Shown here in pieces: positions 1 to 8,777 of a DNA stretch of 64,000 nt. The translations under genes and the position numbers were made by a program. Numbering within the stretch: position 1 is the stretch's first letter; every line of letters starts with the position of its first letter. Source of the DNA: Pedobacter sp. AK013 (GTDB taxonomy: Bacteria > Bacteroidota > Bacteroidia > Sphingobacteriales > Sphingobacteriaceae); the NCBI RefSeq assembly GCF_014205835.1, contig NZ_JACHCQ010000024.1, positions 1 to 64,000 on the forward strand. Direction: 5' to 3'. The notes under the pieces are model-generated. The model ran no database searches and was not told the DNA's origin. It worked only from the letters and a program-made list of their open reading frames with translations.

Positions 1-162
1 ATCCAGTCACATTATCTGTATATCCTTAACTTCTTTATCAACAGAGCAACAAACGCTTCAGCAGAATCTTTCAATGCCAAGATCAAAGCTTTTAGAGCAA
101 CCTCTAGAGGTGTAAGGGATATTAAATTCTTCTTATTCAGATTGTCGAAAATATATGCTTAA
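1..162 (+). CDS. Transposase C-terminal fragment (ISL3/ISAon1-like), cut by window edge
   Basis: An open frame enters at base 1 and stops at 160-162, giving 53 residues. It contains the run NRATNASAESFNAKIKAFRA followed by FFLFRLSKIYA. This matches the conserved C-terminal end of DDE transposases of the ISL3/ISAon1 type that are common in Bacteroidota (recognised from memory of the family, not searched). The N-terminal part, with most of the catalytic residues, lies outside the window, so I cannot say whether the element is intact. The next gene starts 174 bp downstream on the same strand. Confidence 0.75.
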   Translation: MQSHYLYILNFFINRATNASAESFNAKIKAFRATSRGVRDIKFFLFRLSKIYA

Positions 163-200
163 AACATCCCCCCCAACTTTTCCGCTTGATCCTTTGTTTG
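163..200. mobile_element. Probable right end of the insertion sequence
   Basis: Just after the transposase stop there is a C-run followed by AACTTTTCCGCTTGATCC. Elements with this transposase type usually end within tens of bases of the stop with a comparable C-rich terminal repeat. The left end is outside the window, so neither the inverted repeat nor a target duplication can be checked here. The exact boundary is a guess. Confidence 0.35.
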
Positions 201-336
201 GCCTCGCAACAAAGCCTTTCTTCAGCTCGCCGCCGAGTAGCGATCGCATCAGATAATAGCTTAAATTTCTAAACATTTTAGAAATATCATTAAGGGAATT
301 TGCTTTATTTAATCCCTAAAATATTAAATTTACCAA

Positions 337-1689
337 ATGGCCAAAAAAGGTAAATCAATCTCCAATCCGTCAAAAAAGATATTCGTTTTAGATACCTCGG
401 TTATTTTATACGATCATGATGCGATAAATAACTTCCATGAGCACGATGTAGCCATTCCCATTCAGGTTTTAGAAGAGCTCGATAATTTTAAAAGCGGCAA
501 CGATACCCGAAATTTTGAGGCCAGAAGTTTTATCCGTCTCATTGATGAAACTTCAAAACAAAAACTGATCAGCGATTGGATTTCGCTAAAAAGTCCAGGA
601 TCAGGAAAATTTAAAGTAGTTTTAAATGAAAGGCCACTAATCACAAATGCAGAAGAAGTGTATGGGAAAGGCAAAACAGACCATAAGATTTTAAATGCAG
701 CATTAAGTTTAAAAGAAGAATATCCAGATAAAAAAGTAGTGTTGGTATCGAAAGACATCTGCCTGCGGTTAAAAGCAAAAGCTCTGGATTTAAATGCAGA
801 AGATTACGAAACAGGTAAGATTAAAAATGTAGATGAGCTTTACGCCGGGAAGACAGAACTTATAGATTTTCCAATTGAGATTATTGAGGAAGTAAAAAAA
901 CAGCCTTTTATTGATGCTGGCGAGATCGAATTACCGCCAAAAAACGCCAATCACTTTTATATTTTAAAGAATAAAAGAAAAACTGCAAACGTATTTTATA
1001 ACAATAGTTTAAAAACCATTTCTGCGGTTTCTACCGATGCCATATTCAAGATCAAACCTAAAAATATTGAACAGGCTTTTGCCATACATGCGCTGCTAGA
1101 TCCCAACATTAAACTGGTAAGTATACAAGGAAACGCCGGAACAGGTAAAACTTTGCTGGCTCTGGCAAGTGCTTTAGAGCAACGCAAAAATTTCAGGCAG
1201 ATCTATGTTACCCGACCGATTGTTTCCCTGAGCAATAAAGACATCGGTTTTTTACCAGGCGATGCCAAATCGAAAACAGACCCTTTTATGGCACCTATCT
1301 GGGATAACCTGCGGTTCATTAAGGAGCAATTCATTGGTGATGATAAAATGTCGGAAAAAATTGATGAACTGATTGTAACCGAAAAAATAGCGATTGCACC
1401 ATTGGCTTTTATCCGCGGAAGAACCCTCACTAAAATTTTCTTTATTATTGATGAGGCACAGAATTTAACGCCTCATGAGGTTAAAACAATAATTTCGAGG
1501 GCAGGAGAGCATACCAAGATTGTTTTTACCGGTGATATTTACCAAATTGATACGCCTTACCTCGACTCGGAAAGTAATGGACTTTCCTACCTGATTGAAA
1601 ATGCAAAGAATCATCCGCTTTATGCGCATATTACCCTGCATAAAGGCGAAAGGAGCGAATTGGCTAATTTGGCCAATGAATTACTTTAA
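337..1689 (+). CDS. PIN domain-PhoH family ATPase
   Basis: A 450-residue protein with an N-terminal PIN-type nuclease domain (about residues 14-150, first acidic residue in VLDTSVILYD, Asp19) and a C-terminal PhoH ATPase domain. The Walker A motif GNAGTGKT is at 265-272 and the Walker B motif FIIDEAQN is around 370-376. The length and domain order match the YlaK/PhoH2-like family, in which the PIN part is an RNase and the PhoH part a putative RNA helicase/ATPase. The targets of the chromosomal members are not well defined. It stands alone, between an IS end and a convergent small gene. The domain call is firm; the cellular role is not. Confidence 0.92.
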   Translation: MAKKGKSISNPSKKIFVLDTSVILYDHDAINNFHEHDVAIPIQVLEELDNFKSGNDTRNFEARSFIRLIDETSKQKLISDWISLKSPGSGKFKVVLNERPLITNAEEVYGKGKTDHKILNAALSLKEEYPDKKVVLVSKDICLRLKAKALDLNAEDYETGKIKNVDELYAGKTELIDFPIEIIEEVKKQPFIDAGEIELPPKNANHFYILKNKRKTANVFYNNSLKTISAVSTDAIFKIKPKNIEQAFAIHALLDPNIKLVSIQGNAGTGKTLLALASALEQRKNFRQIYVTRPIVSLSNKDIGFLPGDAKSKTDPFMAPIWDNLRFIKEQFIGDDKMSEKIDELIVTEKIAIAPLAFIRGRTLTKIFFIIDEAQNLTPHEVKTIISRAGEHTKIVFTGDIYQIDTPYLDSESNGLSYLIENAKNHPLYAHITLHKGERSELANLANELL

Positions 1690-1704
1690 GTCGTCATGGT
1701 AAGA

Positions 1705-2097
1705 TTATTTAACTCTTTTCATTCTGATGTCATTAGGATTTGATGTTAGAGGAAAGCCTCTATGCATAAAATAGTAATCATTTCTTATGTTTTTAATTTG
1801 TATAATCCAATCACCTTTTTTTATAAATGATAAACCTTTTCCTCTGGTATTTCTCTCGAAAAACAAAGTAATTGTATGCTCGTCAGGAAATTCTGTATTA
1901 CACAATTGATCCGTAAACTCAGTTGTCACTAAAGCCTTATATTTTGCATTGACTTTATAGATCTTAATTTTAAAATTCGCTTGATAATTTACTGTATACG
2001 TTCCCTCCCAGTCAACTACTTTATCTTGAGCACAACATTTATTTTCAATAATAAATAAGGAATAAAATAAAAATGTAAATAGTATTATTTTTTTCAT
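1705..2097 (-). CDS. Small secreted protein of unknown function
   Basis: A 130-residue protein starting MKKIILFTFLFYSLFII, a typical signal peptide, with a likely cleavage site near CCAQ at about residues 21-24; the cysteines there also allow a lipoprotein reading. The mature part is short, polar and beta-rich in appearance (VDWEGTYTVNYQANFKIKIYK), like small periplasmic or surface proteins of Bacteroidota. I do not recognise a domain. It lies 17 bp downstream of the MFS gene on the same strand and could be co-transcribed with it. It is convergent with the PhoH gene, 15 bp away. Confidence 0.7.
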   Translation of the reverse strand: MKKIILFTFLFYSLFIIENKCCAQDKVVDWEGTYTVNYQANFKIKIYKVNAKYKALVTTEFTDQLCNTEFPDEHTITLFFERNTRGKGLSFIKKGDWIIQIKNIRNDYYFMHRGFPLTSNPNDIRMKRVK

Positions 2098-2114
2098 AAA
2101 AGAGTAAGTTTTGG

Positions 2115-3326
2115 TTAATGATACTTCTGCAACGCCCTAATAGCGATAAACAATCCGATTAAAGTTAAAACTGCGCTAAGGATAAACGGTGCGCCTGGAA
2201 AATAAACCGGTGCTTTCCCTTCTATAAAATAAGCAAATATATGTGTCATTACCCAAGGCGCAAATATGGCTGCTAAACTCTGTAAACCAGTTAAAACACC
2301 TTGCATTTCGCCCTGTGCATTCGCAGGCACCTGATTGGAAATAAGCCCCTGCATAGCAGGCCCGCCGATTCCGGCCAAACCATAGGGGAGCATAAAGGCA
2401 AACATCATCCAGCCTTTTGATGCAAAAGCGAAAGCAATAAAGCCGATTATATACAAAACGAGACCAAAATAAACGGCCTTCTTTTCTCCGATTTTTGGTA
2501 AAATGATCCTGATTAATCCGCCCTGAACAATGCCGATAACCAAACCCACAAATCCTAACGAATAACCTACCCATGCAGCATTCCACTTAAATTTTTCCAT
2601 GGTATAAAAGGTCCAGTTAGACTGAACCGAATGACTGGAAAAATACAATAAGAATAACGTAGCCATTAAGCCGGCTAATGCCGGATATTTACCAATACTC
2701 CGCAACGAGCCAATGGGGTTTGCTCTTTTCCAGTCAAACGCCCTCCGTTTTTCCACTGGTAGCGATTCTGGTAAGATAAAATAACCATAAAGCCAGTTAA
2801 TTAAAGATAAACCTGCAGCAATCATAAAAGGGACCCGGGTACCAAAATGACTAAAAACACCACCTAAAACCGGGCCTAAAATAAATCCAACACCAAATGC
2901 AGCACCAACAAGGCCGAAGTTTTGTGCTCTTTTTTCAGGAGGTGAAACATCAGCAATATAAGCTTGTGCGGTTGTAAAACTAGCCCCTGTAATCCCAGCA
3001 ATAATCCTTCCTACAAATAACCAAATAATGGAAGGAGCAAAGGCTAAAAAAATATAATCGATACCTAAACCGAACAAAGAACTTAATAATACTGGTCTTC
3101 GTCCGTACCGATCGCTCATCGCACCAATAATTGGAGAGAATATAAATTGTACCGATGCATAAGCAAGTGTGAGCCAGCCACCATATTCTGCGGCCAAACC
3201 AAAGCCGCCACCAGTAAAATCCTGTATAAGTTTTGGTAACACCGGAATGATTAGCCCAAAGCCTGTAAAATCGATCAGGAGGGTAACCATAATAAAACTC
3301 ATTGCAGATTTCTTTTCATTTGCCAT
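2115..3326 (-). CDS. TetA-like MFS drug:H+ antiporter
   Basis: A polytopic protein of about 403 residues with twelve apparent membrane segments. It carries the major-facilitator motif A DRYGRRPV at residues 72-79 and the segment GxxxGPxxGG (LGPVLGG) typical of 12-TM drug:proton antiporters. It resembles the tetracycline-resistance (TCR/Tet) branch of inner-membrane efflux pumps. The substrate cannot be read from the sequence, and many chromosomal members do not confer tetracycline resistance. I chose the Met at 3326 (MANEKKSAMSF), which fits family N-termini; an in-frame Met three codons upstream (3335) is possible. No Shine-Dalgarno sequence is visible. Confidence 0.88.
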   Translation of the reverse strand: MANEKKSAMSFIMVTLLIDFTGFGLIIPVLPKLIQDFTGGGFGLAAEYGGWLTLAYASVQFIFSPIIGAMSDRYGRRPVLLSSLFGLGIDYIFLAFAPSIIWLFVGRIIAGITGASFTTAQAYIADVSPPEKRAQNFGLVGAAFGVGFILGPVLGGVFSHFGTRVPFMIAAGLSLINWLYGYFILPESLPVEKRRAFDWKRANPIGSLRSIGKYPALAGLMATLFLLYFSSHSVQSNWTFYTMEKFKWNAAWVGYSLGFVGLVIGIVQGGLIRIILPKIGEKKAVYFGLVLYIIGFIAFAFASKGWMMFAFMLPYGLAGIGGPAMQGLISNQVPANAQGEMQGVLTGLQSLAAIFAPWVMTHIFAYFIEGKAPVYFPGAPFILSAVLTLIGLFIAIRALQKYH

Positions 3327-3689
3327 ATAAAACAAAAGTATCAGAATTACTCAAGAATGTAAATTTTAGTTCTCTACAACCTATCAGGTTTCAAAAAATC
3401 TTGGAGCGGTAATAGGCAGCAGACCACCACTCGCGTAGCAAGCTACATTTACAAAAAAAATTACCAGACCAATCAGACAAACTTGGCACGTCTCAAAAAG
3501 TTACAAAGTTGAGATCAAAAAACGCTTAAACTAGCCTTCACTAACTTAAAATCATATTGGGCGTAAAAAACCTATAACAAAGGTCAAAACTTTTCCACAA
3601 TACCTTAATTCGCCTAAATTTTGTTAAATTCGCAAGGTTATAGTAATACCCTTTTTTAATATCGTTTTAAGTAACGAGAATAATAATTT
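3327..3689. other. Intergenic region upstream of gyrA
   Basis: This 363-bp gap lies between the divergent MFS gene and gyrA. I see no open frame with coding character and no strong hairpin. The segment near 3613-3640 (CCTAAATTTTGTTAAATTCGC) is close to, but not an exact match for, the Bacteroidota -7 consensus TAnnTTTG and may contain the gyrA promoter. Several T-rich and A-rich runs occur but nothing clearly regulatory. Confidence 0.4.
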
Positions 3690-6281
3690 ATGGCAGAAGA
3701 TTTAGAAAATCAACAGAACGACAAAATCATTCCAATTAACATAGAAGAGCAGATGAAATCGGCTTACATTGATTACTCAATGTCGGTAATTGTATCGAGG
3801 GCCTTGCCTGATGTACGCGATGGATTGAAACCGGTACACCGCCGTGTTTTATATGGCATGCTCGATCTTGGTGTAACCAGTAATAAACCACATAAAAAAT
3901 CTGCCCGTATTGTAGGGGAGGTTTTAGGTAAGTATCACCCTCATGGTGATGCATCTGTATATTTCACCATGGTTCGTATGGCTCAGGATTGGAGCTTACG
4001 TTATCCAATGGTTGATGGACAAGGAAACTTTGGTCACATTGATGGTGACTCTCCGGCTGCAATGCGTTATACTGAGGCACGTTTTTCGAAAATTGCTGAA
4101 GAAATGCTTGCCGATATCAATAAAGATACGGTAGATTTTCAGTTAAACTTTGATGATACCTTACAAGAACCAACTGTTTTACCTGCAAAAATCCCTAACT
4201 TATTGGTTAATGGATCTTCTGGTATTGCGGTAGGTATGGCTACCAACATGGCACCTCACAACTTAACCGAGGTAATTGATGGTGTGGTAAACTATATCGA
4301 CAATAGAGACATTACGATAGAGGAATTAATGAAGTTTGTAAAAGCCCCAGATTTCCCTACTGGTGGTATTATTTATGGTTATACCGGTGTAAAAGAGGCT
4401 TTCGAAACAGGTCGCGGCCGTATCGTAATGCGTGCAAAAGCAGAAATCGAGAACATTAAAGACCGTGAGGTAATTATTGTTACCGAAATTCCTTACCAGG
4501 TTAACAAAGCACAGATGATTGAGCGCACCGCCGAATTGGTTGGTGAGAAAAAACTTGAGGGTATTTCTAACATTAAAGACGAATCGAACAAAGATGGTAT
4601 CCGTATCGTTTATGAAATTAAACGTGATGCAAATGCTTCTATCGTTTTAAACAACCTCTATAAGTATACCGCATTACAAACTTCTTTCAGTGTAAATAAC
4701 ATTGCATTGGTAAAAGGCCGTCCACAAATGTTAAATCTTAAAGATTTAATTGTGCATTTTGTGGATCACCGTCATGATGTGATTGTTCGCCGTACCAAAT
4801 ACGAATTAGCTGAAGCTGAAAAACGTGCACACATTTTAGAAGGTTATTTAATTGCTTTAGATCATTTAGATGAAGTAATTAAATTGATCCGTGCATCTGA
4901 AACACCAGATGAAGCCCGTTTAGGCTTAATGGAGAAATTCGGACTGAGCGATATTCAGGCCCGTGCGATTTTGGATATGACGCTTCGTCGTTTAACAGGA
5001 CTAGAGCGTGATAAGATCAAAGAAGAGTATGCCGAATTAATGAAAACCATCGAATACTTGAAATCTATTCTGGCAGATGAAGGTTTACGGATGAAGATCA
5101 TCAAAGATGAACTTGAAGAAGTTAAACAGAAATTTGGTGATGAGCGTAAAACAACTATCGTTCACTCGGCCGAAGATATGAGCATGGAAGATTTCATCGA
5201 TGATGAAGAAGTGGTCATCACCATCTCTCACGAAGGTTATGTAAAACGTACTCCAGCAACCGAATTCAGAGCGCAGGGTAGAGGCGGAAAAGGATCTAAA
5301 GGCAGTACTTCAAAAAATGAAGATTTTATAGAGCACATGCTCGTGGCTACAAACCACAATTATATGTTGTTCTTTACCGAAGCCGGAAGATGTTTCTGGT
5401 TAAGGGTTTACGAAATTCCTGAAGGTTCGCGAACCAGTAAAGGAAGAGCGATCCAGAATATTATCAATATCCCGAAAGAGGAAAAAATTAAAGCCTATAT
5501 TAAGGTTAAAAACCTTAAAGACCAGGAATACTTAGAGAACAATTTCATTATTATGTGTACTAAAAAAGGTACCATTAAGAAAACTTCTCTTGAGGCGTAT
5601 TCACGTCCACGTGTAAATGGTATCAATGCCATCAACATTAATGAGGGTGATGTACTGTTGGAAGCTTGTTTAACCAATGGCGAAAGCGAAATTGTGATGG
5701 CATTACGCTCAGGAAGGGCAATCCGTTTCAATGAAAAAACAGTTCGTCCGATGGGCAGAACGGCTACTGGTGTACGCGGTGTTAGGCTCGCGCACGATGA
5801 GGATGAGGTTGTTGGCATGATTGCTGTAAACAATCCGGAAGTTACCGTGTTAGTAGTATCAGAAAAAGGATATGGTAAACGTACAGATATTGAAGATTAC
5901 CGCGTAACTAACCGCGGTGGTAAAGGGGTAAAAACAATTAATGTTACTGAAAAAACCGGACAATTAGTTTCGATTAAAGACGTTACAGATAGCGAAGATT
6001 TGATGATCATTAACCGTTCAGGCATTGTAATCAGAATTCCGGTGTCAGCATTAAGGGTAATGGGCCGTGCCACTCAAGGTGTTCGTTTGATCTCGCTAAA
6101 AGGTGACGACGAGATTGCATCGGTAACCAAAATTGATCACGAAGAGGACGAAGAAGAAACAGTAGATTTAACTGATGTTGTAGTTACAGACGGTGAAGAA
6201 TTAGAAGCAGATAACACTCCAGAAGTTGACGATACGGAAGAAGAGGCTGATTCAGATAACGAAACGGAAGAAGAAAATTAA
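3690..6281 (+). CDS. gyrA: DNA gyrase subunit A
   Basis: An 863-residue type II topoisomerase A subunit. It introduces negative supercoils into DNA together with GyrB. The breakage-reunion domain begins IPINIEEQMKSAYIDYSMSV and has the catalytic tyrosine in AAMRYTEA (Tyr127, equivalent to E. coli Tyr122). The C-terminal beta-pinwheel has a GyrA-box-like QGRGGKG at 529-535, which supports gyrase over topoisomerase IV, and the protein ends in a strongly acidic tail. The quinolone-resistance region reads HPHGDASVYFTMV: the residue matching E. coli Ser83 is Ala88 and that matching Asp87 is Phe92. A TPR gene follows after 26 bp. Confidence 0.96.
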   Translation: MAEDLENQQNDKIIPINIEEQMKSAYIDYSMSVIVSRALPDVRDGLKPVHRRVLYGMLDLGVTSNKPHKKSARIVGEVLGKYHPHGDASVYFTMVRMAQDWSLRYPMVDGQGNFGHIDGDSPAAMRYTEARFSKIAEEMLADINKDTVDFQLNFDDTLQEPTVLPAKIPNLLVNGSSGIAVGMATNMAPHNLTEVIDGVVNYIDNRDITIEELMKFVKAPDFPTGGIIYGYTGVKEAFETGRGRIVMRAKAEIENIKDREVIIVTEIPYQVNKAQMIERTAELVGEKKLEGISNIKDESNKDGIRIVYEIKRDANASIVLNNLYKYTALQTSFSVNNIALVKGRPQMLNLKDLIVHFVDHRHDVIVRRTKYELAEAEKRAHILEGYLIALDHLDEVIKLIRASETPDEARLGLMEKFGLSDIQARAILDMTLRRLTGLERDKIKEEYAELMKTIEYLKSILADEGLRMKIIKDELEEVKQKFGDERKTTIVHSAEDMSMEDFIDDEEVVITISHEGYVKRTPATEFRAQGRGGKGSKGSTSKNEDFIEHMLVATNHNYMLFFTEAGRCFWLRVYEIPEGSRTSKGRAIQNIINIPKEEKIKAYIKVKNLKDQEYLENNFIIMCTKKGTIKKTSLEAYSRPRVNGINAININEGDVLLEACLTNGESEIVMALRSGRAIRFNEKTVRPMGRTATGVRGVRLAHDEDEVVGMIAVNNPEVTVLVVSEKGYGKRTDIEDYRVTNRGGKGVKTINVTEKTGQLVSIKDVTDSEDLMIINRSGIVIRIPVSALRVMGRATQGVRLISLKGDDEIASVTKIDHEEDEEETVDLTDVVVTDGEELEADNTPEVDDTEEEADSDNETEEEN

Positions 6282-6307
6282 CTAAAAATAAGATTAGAAT
6301 AAAAATT

Positions 6308-7396
6308 ATGAAAAGAGTATTTCTAAGTATAGTTCTAGCAGGTGCGGTAAGCGCTGCATTTGCTCAGAAAAGTGAAGTAACCGCAGCAAAAAACGATTGG
6401 GGTTTGTTCCAGTTAACTTCTTCAAGTGCATCAACGCCATTGGCGAAGAAACTTGAGTCGTTAGCGAAAGGGTTGGCTCACACAGATAAAGCTATTGCTG
6501 ATGAAAAATCTAAAGTAATGCCTGAAGCATGGTCTTATCGTGCTTTATTTGCTTCTTCTGCAGCAATTTTAGATTCAACAAGCACTGCAAACGCTGATGC
6601 AAATTTGAAAATCGCTCAAGAAGCTATTGTCGAAGCAAAAAAACTGGATACTAAAGGTACTGAGAAAGATAACATTAATTCAGCTGAAATCAATATTAGT
6701 AACGCAGTTAGAAATGGCGGTGTAATTGCTTACAATAAGAAAGATTACAAAACTGCTTATGCAAAATTCGTAGCAGCAACAGTGATTAATCCAAACGATA
6801 CTGCGATGTATCTAAATGCGGGTATTGCGGCAAGGCTTAATGAAGATTATCCAAATATGATTACCCAGTTCAAAAAAGTAATCTCTTTGAATTCTCCACA
6901 GTCTAAAGATTTATATTCTGAGATTATCTCAACTACATTAGCTAAACAAAAAGATACAACCGCTGCTTTGGCTATTATTAAAGAAGCAAATGCGAAATTC
7001 CCTGATAATACCGACTGGATTAAAACTGAGACTCAGATTTATATTGATAGGGGTGATGCAGCAAAATCTGAGCAAATGTTAGTGGCTTTAGCAACAAAAG
7101 AACCTAACAATGCTAACTATCAGGTTTTATTAGGTAATATCTATTTCAGTCAGGCTTTAAAATTACAGGCTGACAGAAATAAAATTGATCCTAAGAAAGT
7201 AAAAGAATTTAACGAAGTAACAGCCAAAATGAATGCATTGTTAGATAAATCTCTTCCTTTTTACAAAAAAGCTTTAGAGGTTGATGCCAAAAACCAGGGT
7301 GCATTAGAAACCCTGAAAACGATCTACGCTTTTAGAAATGACACTAAAAATTACGAAGACATCAAGAAACGTTTAGATGCATTGCCTAAACAATAA
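6308..7396 (+). CDS. Secreted tetratricopeptide repeat protein
   Basis: A 362-residue protein with a clear signal peptide (MKRVFLSIVLAGAVSAAFAQ, cleavage after about residue 20), so it is probably periplasmic. The rest is helical, with several TPR-like units such as AYAKFVAATVINPNDTAMYLNAGIAARLNEDYP and PFYKKALEVDAKNQGALETL. TPR proteins act as interaction scaffolds; no enzymatic domain is visible. It is 26 bp downstream of gyrA and is closed by a strong terminator, so it may be the last gene of that transcript. The next gene encodes a paralogue with the same layout. Confidence 0.85.
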   Translation: MKRVFLSIVLAGAVSAAFAQKSEVTAAKNDWGLFQLTSSSASTPLAKKLESLAKGLAHTDKAIADEKSKVMPEAWSYRALFASSAAILDSTSTANADANLKIAQEAIVEAKKLDTKGTEKDNINSAEINISNAVRNGGVIAYNKKDYKTAYAKFVAATVINPNDTAMYLNAGIAARLNEDYPNMITQFKKVISLNSPQSKDLYSEIISTTLAKQKDTTAALAIIKEANAKFPDNTDWIKTETQIYIDRGDAAKSEQMLVALATKEPNNANYQVLLGNIYFSQALKLQADRNKIDPKKVKEFNEVTAKMNALLDKSLPFYKKALEVDAKNQGALETLKTIYAFRNDTKNYEDIKKRLDALPKQ

Positions 7397-7417
7397 TTCT
7401 GATACCGATTTAAAAAA

Positions 7418-7448
7418 AGAGCCCTGAAATTTCGGGGCTCTTTTTTTT
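7418..7448 (+). terminator. Rho-independent terminator after the TPR gene
   Basis: The stem AGAGCCCTGAAA...TTTCGGGGCTCT, with one mismatch and a short loop, is followed by nine T residues. It lies 22 bp after the stop codon of the upstream TPR gene. Confidence 0.9.
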
Positions 7449-7499
7449 ATGTTTATTTTTATGGTTTATTACGTACGGTTTTACCACATTATTTATCTT

Positions 7500-8645
7500 A
7501 TGCAAAATTGCTTTAAAATATTATTAATTGCCTTAATTTTCGTCTCTTTTAATGCTGTGGCCCAAAAAACTCAAATCCTTATTGCCAGAAATGCTGTGGG
7601 TAAACTGCAAGCATCTATTGCCAATAAAGAAGATGAGAAAAAGCAACTTGCTATTATAAATGAAGGTTTAAAGTCAATTGAGTCTGCAGAAAAAGATAAT
7701 AAAACAAAAAACTGGGCCGAAACCTGGTCAATAAAATCTTACTTAATGTCATTTGCTGCATTAATAGATACCGATCCCAATAATGCAACCAAATTTTACG
7801 ATAATGCCATTGAGGCTGTTGCCAAAGCAAAATCACTTGATCGCTACAATGACAATGGGGGACTTATTAAGGCATCAGAGCACAACATTCTGATTAAAAA
7901 GCAAGATAAAGGCAATGAAGCCTACTTTAACAATGAATTTAAAGAGGCGTTTGCAGACTTAAAAGAAGTATCAGATAATTTTCCAGCCGACACCACTTTA
8001 GCATTAAATACCGCAATATGCGCGTTAAACATTCAGTCATATGATGAATCTTTAACTTATTTTAAGCGTGCTAAAGAAAACGGCATTAAAAACCCGTCTG
8101 TTTTTCAGAAAATGGCTCAGATGTATGTCGTTAAATCAGAAAACGAAACAGCAATTAAAACATTAGAAGACGGGCTCGCGCTTAATCCATTCAACCGTTT
8201 TTTAACGAACGATTATATCAATCTTTTACTCGATACCGAGAATTACAGTAAAGCACAGGGCTTAATTGAAAATAACTTAAAAGTAGAAAAAGGAAGTAAA
8301 CTACTATATTTTCTTTACGGTTATCTGCAACAAATTGGCGGAAATAATGCTACAGCAATTATAGCTTATGATAAAGCATTGTCTACCGATCAGAATTATT
8401 TTGACGCGCTATACCAATTGAGTCTAGCTTATATCAATACAGCCAACGAGACCCTGAGTAAAAATGAAGCAGATAAAGCTGCTAAGTATAATGGACTAAT
8501 TAATCGCGCGCAGTTCGCATTGCAACGTGCAAATGAAATTAATCCGAACGACAAAAAAACAGTTCAGTTACTGATCGATATCTACACGAAAAAGAAAGCT
8601 ACCGACAAAGTTCAGGAGCTTAACCGAAAACTTCAGGAACTCTAA
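7500..8645 (+). CDS. Secreted tetratricopeptide repeat protein (paralogue)
   Basis: I place the start at 7500 because the protein then begins MQNCFKILLIALIFVSFNAVAQ, a normal signal peptide; an upstream in-frame ATG at 7449 overlaps the preceding terminator and adds an odd leader. The 381-residue product is helical with TPR-like repeats (YDESLTYFKRAKENGIKNPSVFQKMAQMY, AIIAYDKALSTDQNYFDALYQLSLAY). It parallels the gene just upstream in size, leader and repeat layout, including a shared AEAWS/AETWS-type segment early in the mature protein, which suggests an old tandem duplication. The function is unknown. Confidence 0.82.
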   Translation: MQNCFKILLIALIFVSFNAVAQKTQILIARNAVGKLQASIANKEDEKKQLAIINEGLKSIESAEKDNKTKNWAETWSIKSYLMSFAALIDTDPNNATKFYDNAIEAVAKAKSLDRYNDNGGLIKASEHNILIKKQDKGNEAYFNNEFKEAFADLKEVSDNFPADTTLALNTAICALNIQSYDESLTYFKRAKENGIKNPSVFQKMAQMYVVKSENETAIKTLEDGLALNPFNRFLTNDYINLLLDTENYSKAQGLIENNLKVEKGSKLLYFLYGYLQQIGGNNATAIIAYDKALSTDQNYFDALYQLSLAYINTANETLSKNEADKAAKYNGLINRAQFALQRANEINPNDKKTVQLLIDIYTKKKATDKVQELNRKLQEL

Positions 8646-8777
8646 TTTACAGTTTTTTTTAAGTGGAATAGGGTTGTATTTAAAGATACAACTTAACATA
8701 ATATTAATTATAAGACAAAAACATAACGCATTTTGCACAATAAAGAATGCAGGGCCCATACCATAAAAACAGTGTAC

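Noticed and set aside
2176..2586. Open frame of 136 codons on the minus strand
   Set aside because: It is a shifted-frame shadow inside the MFS transporter gene.
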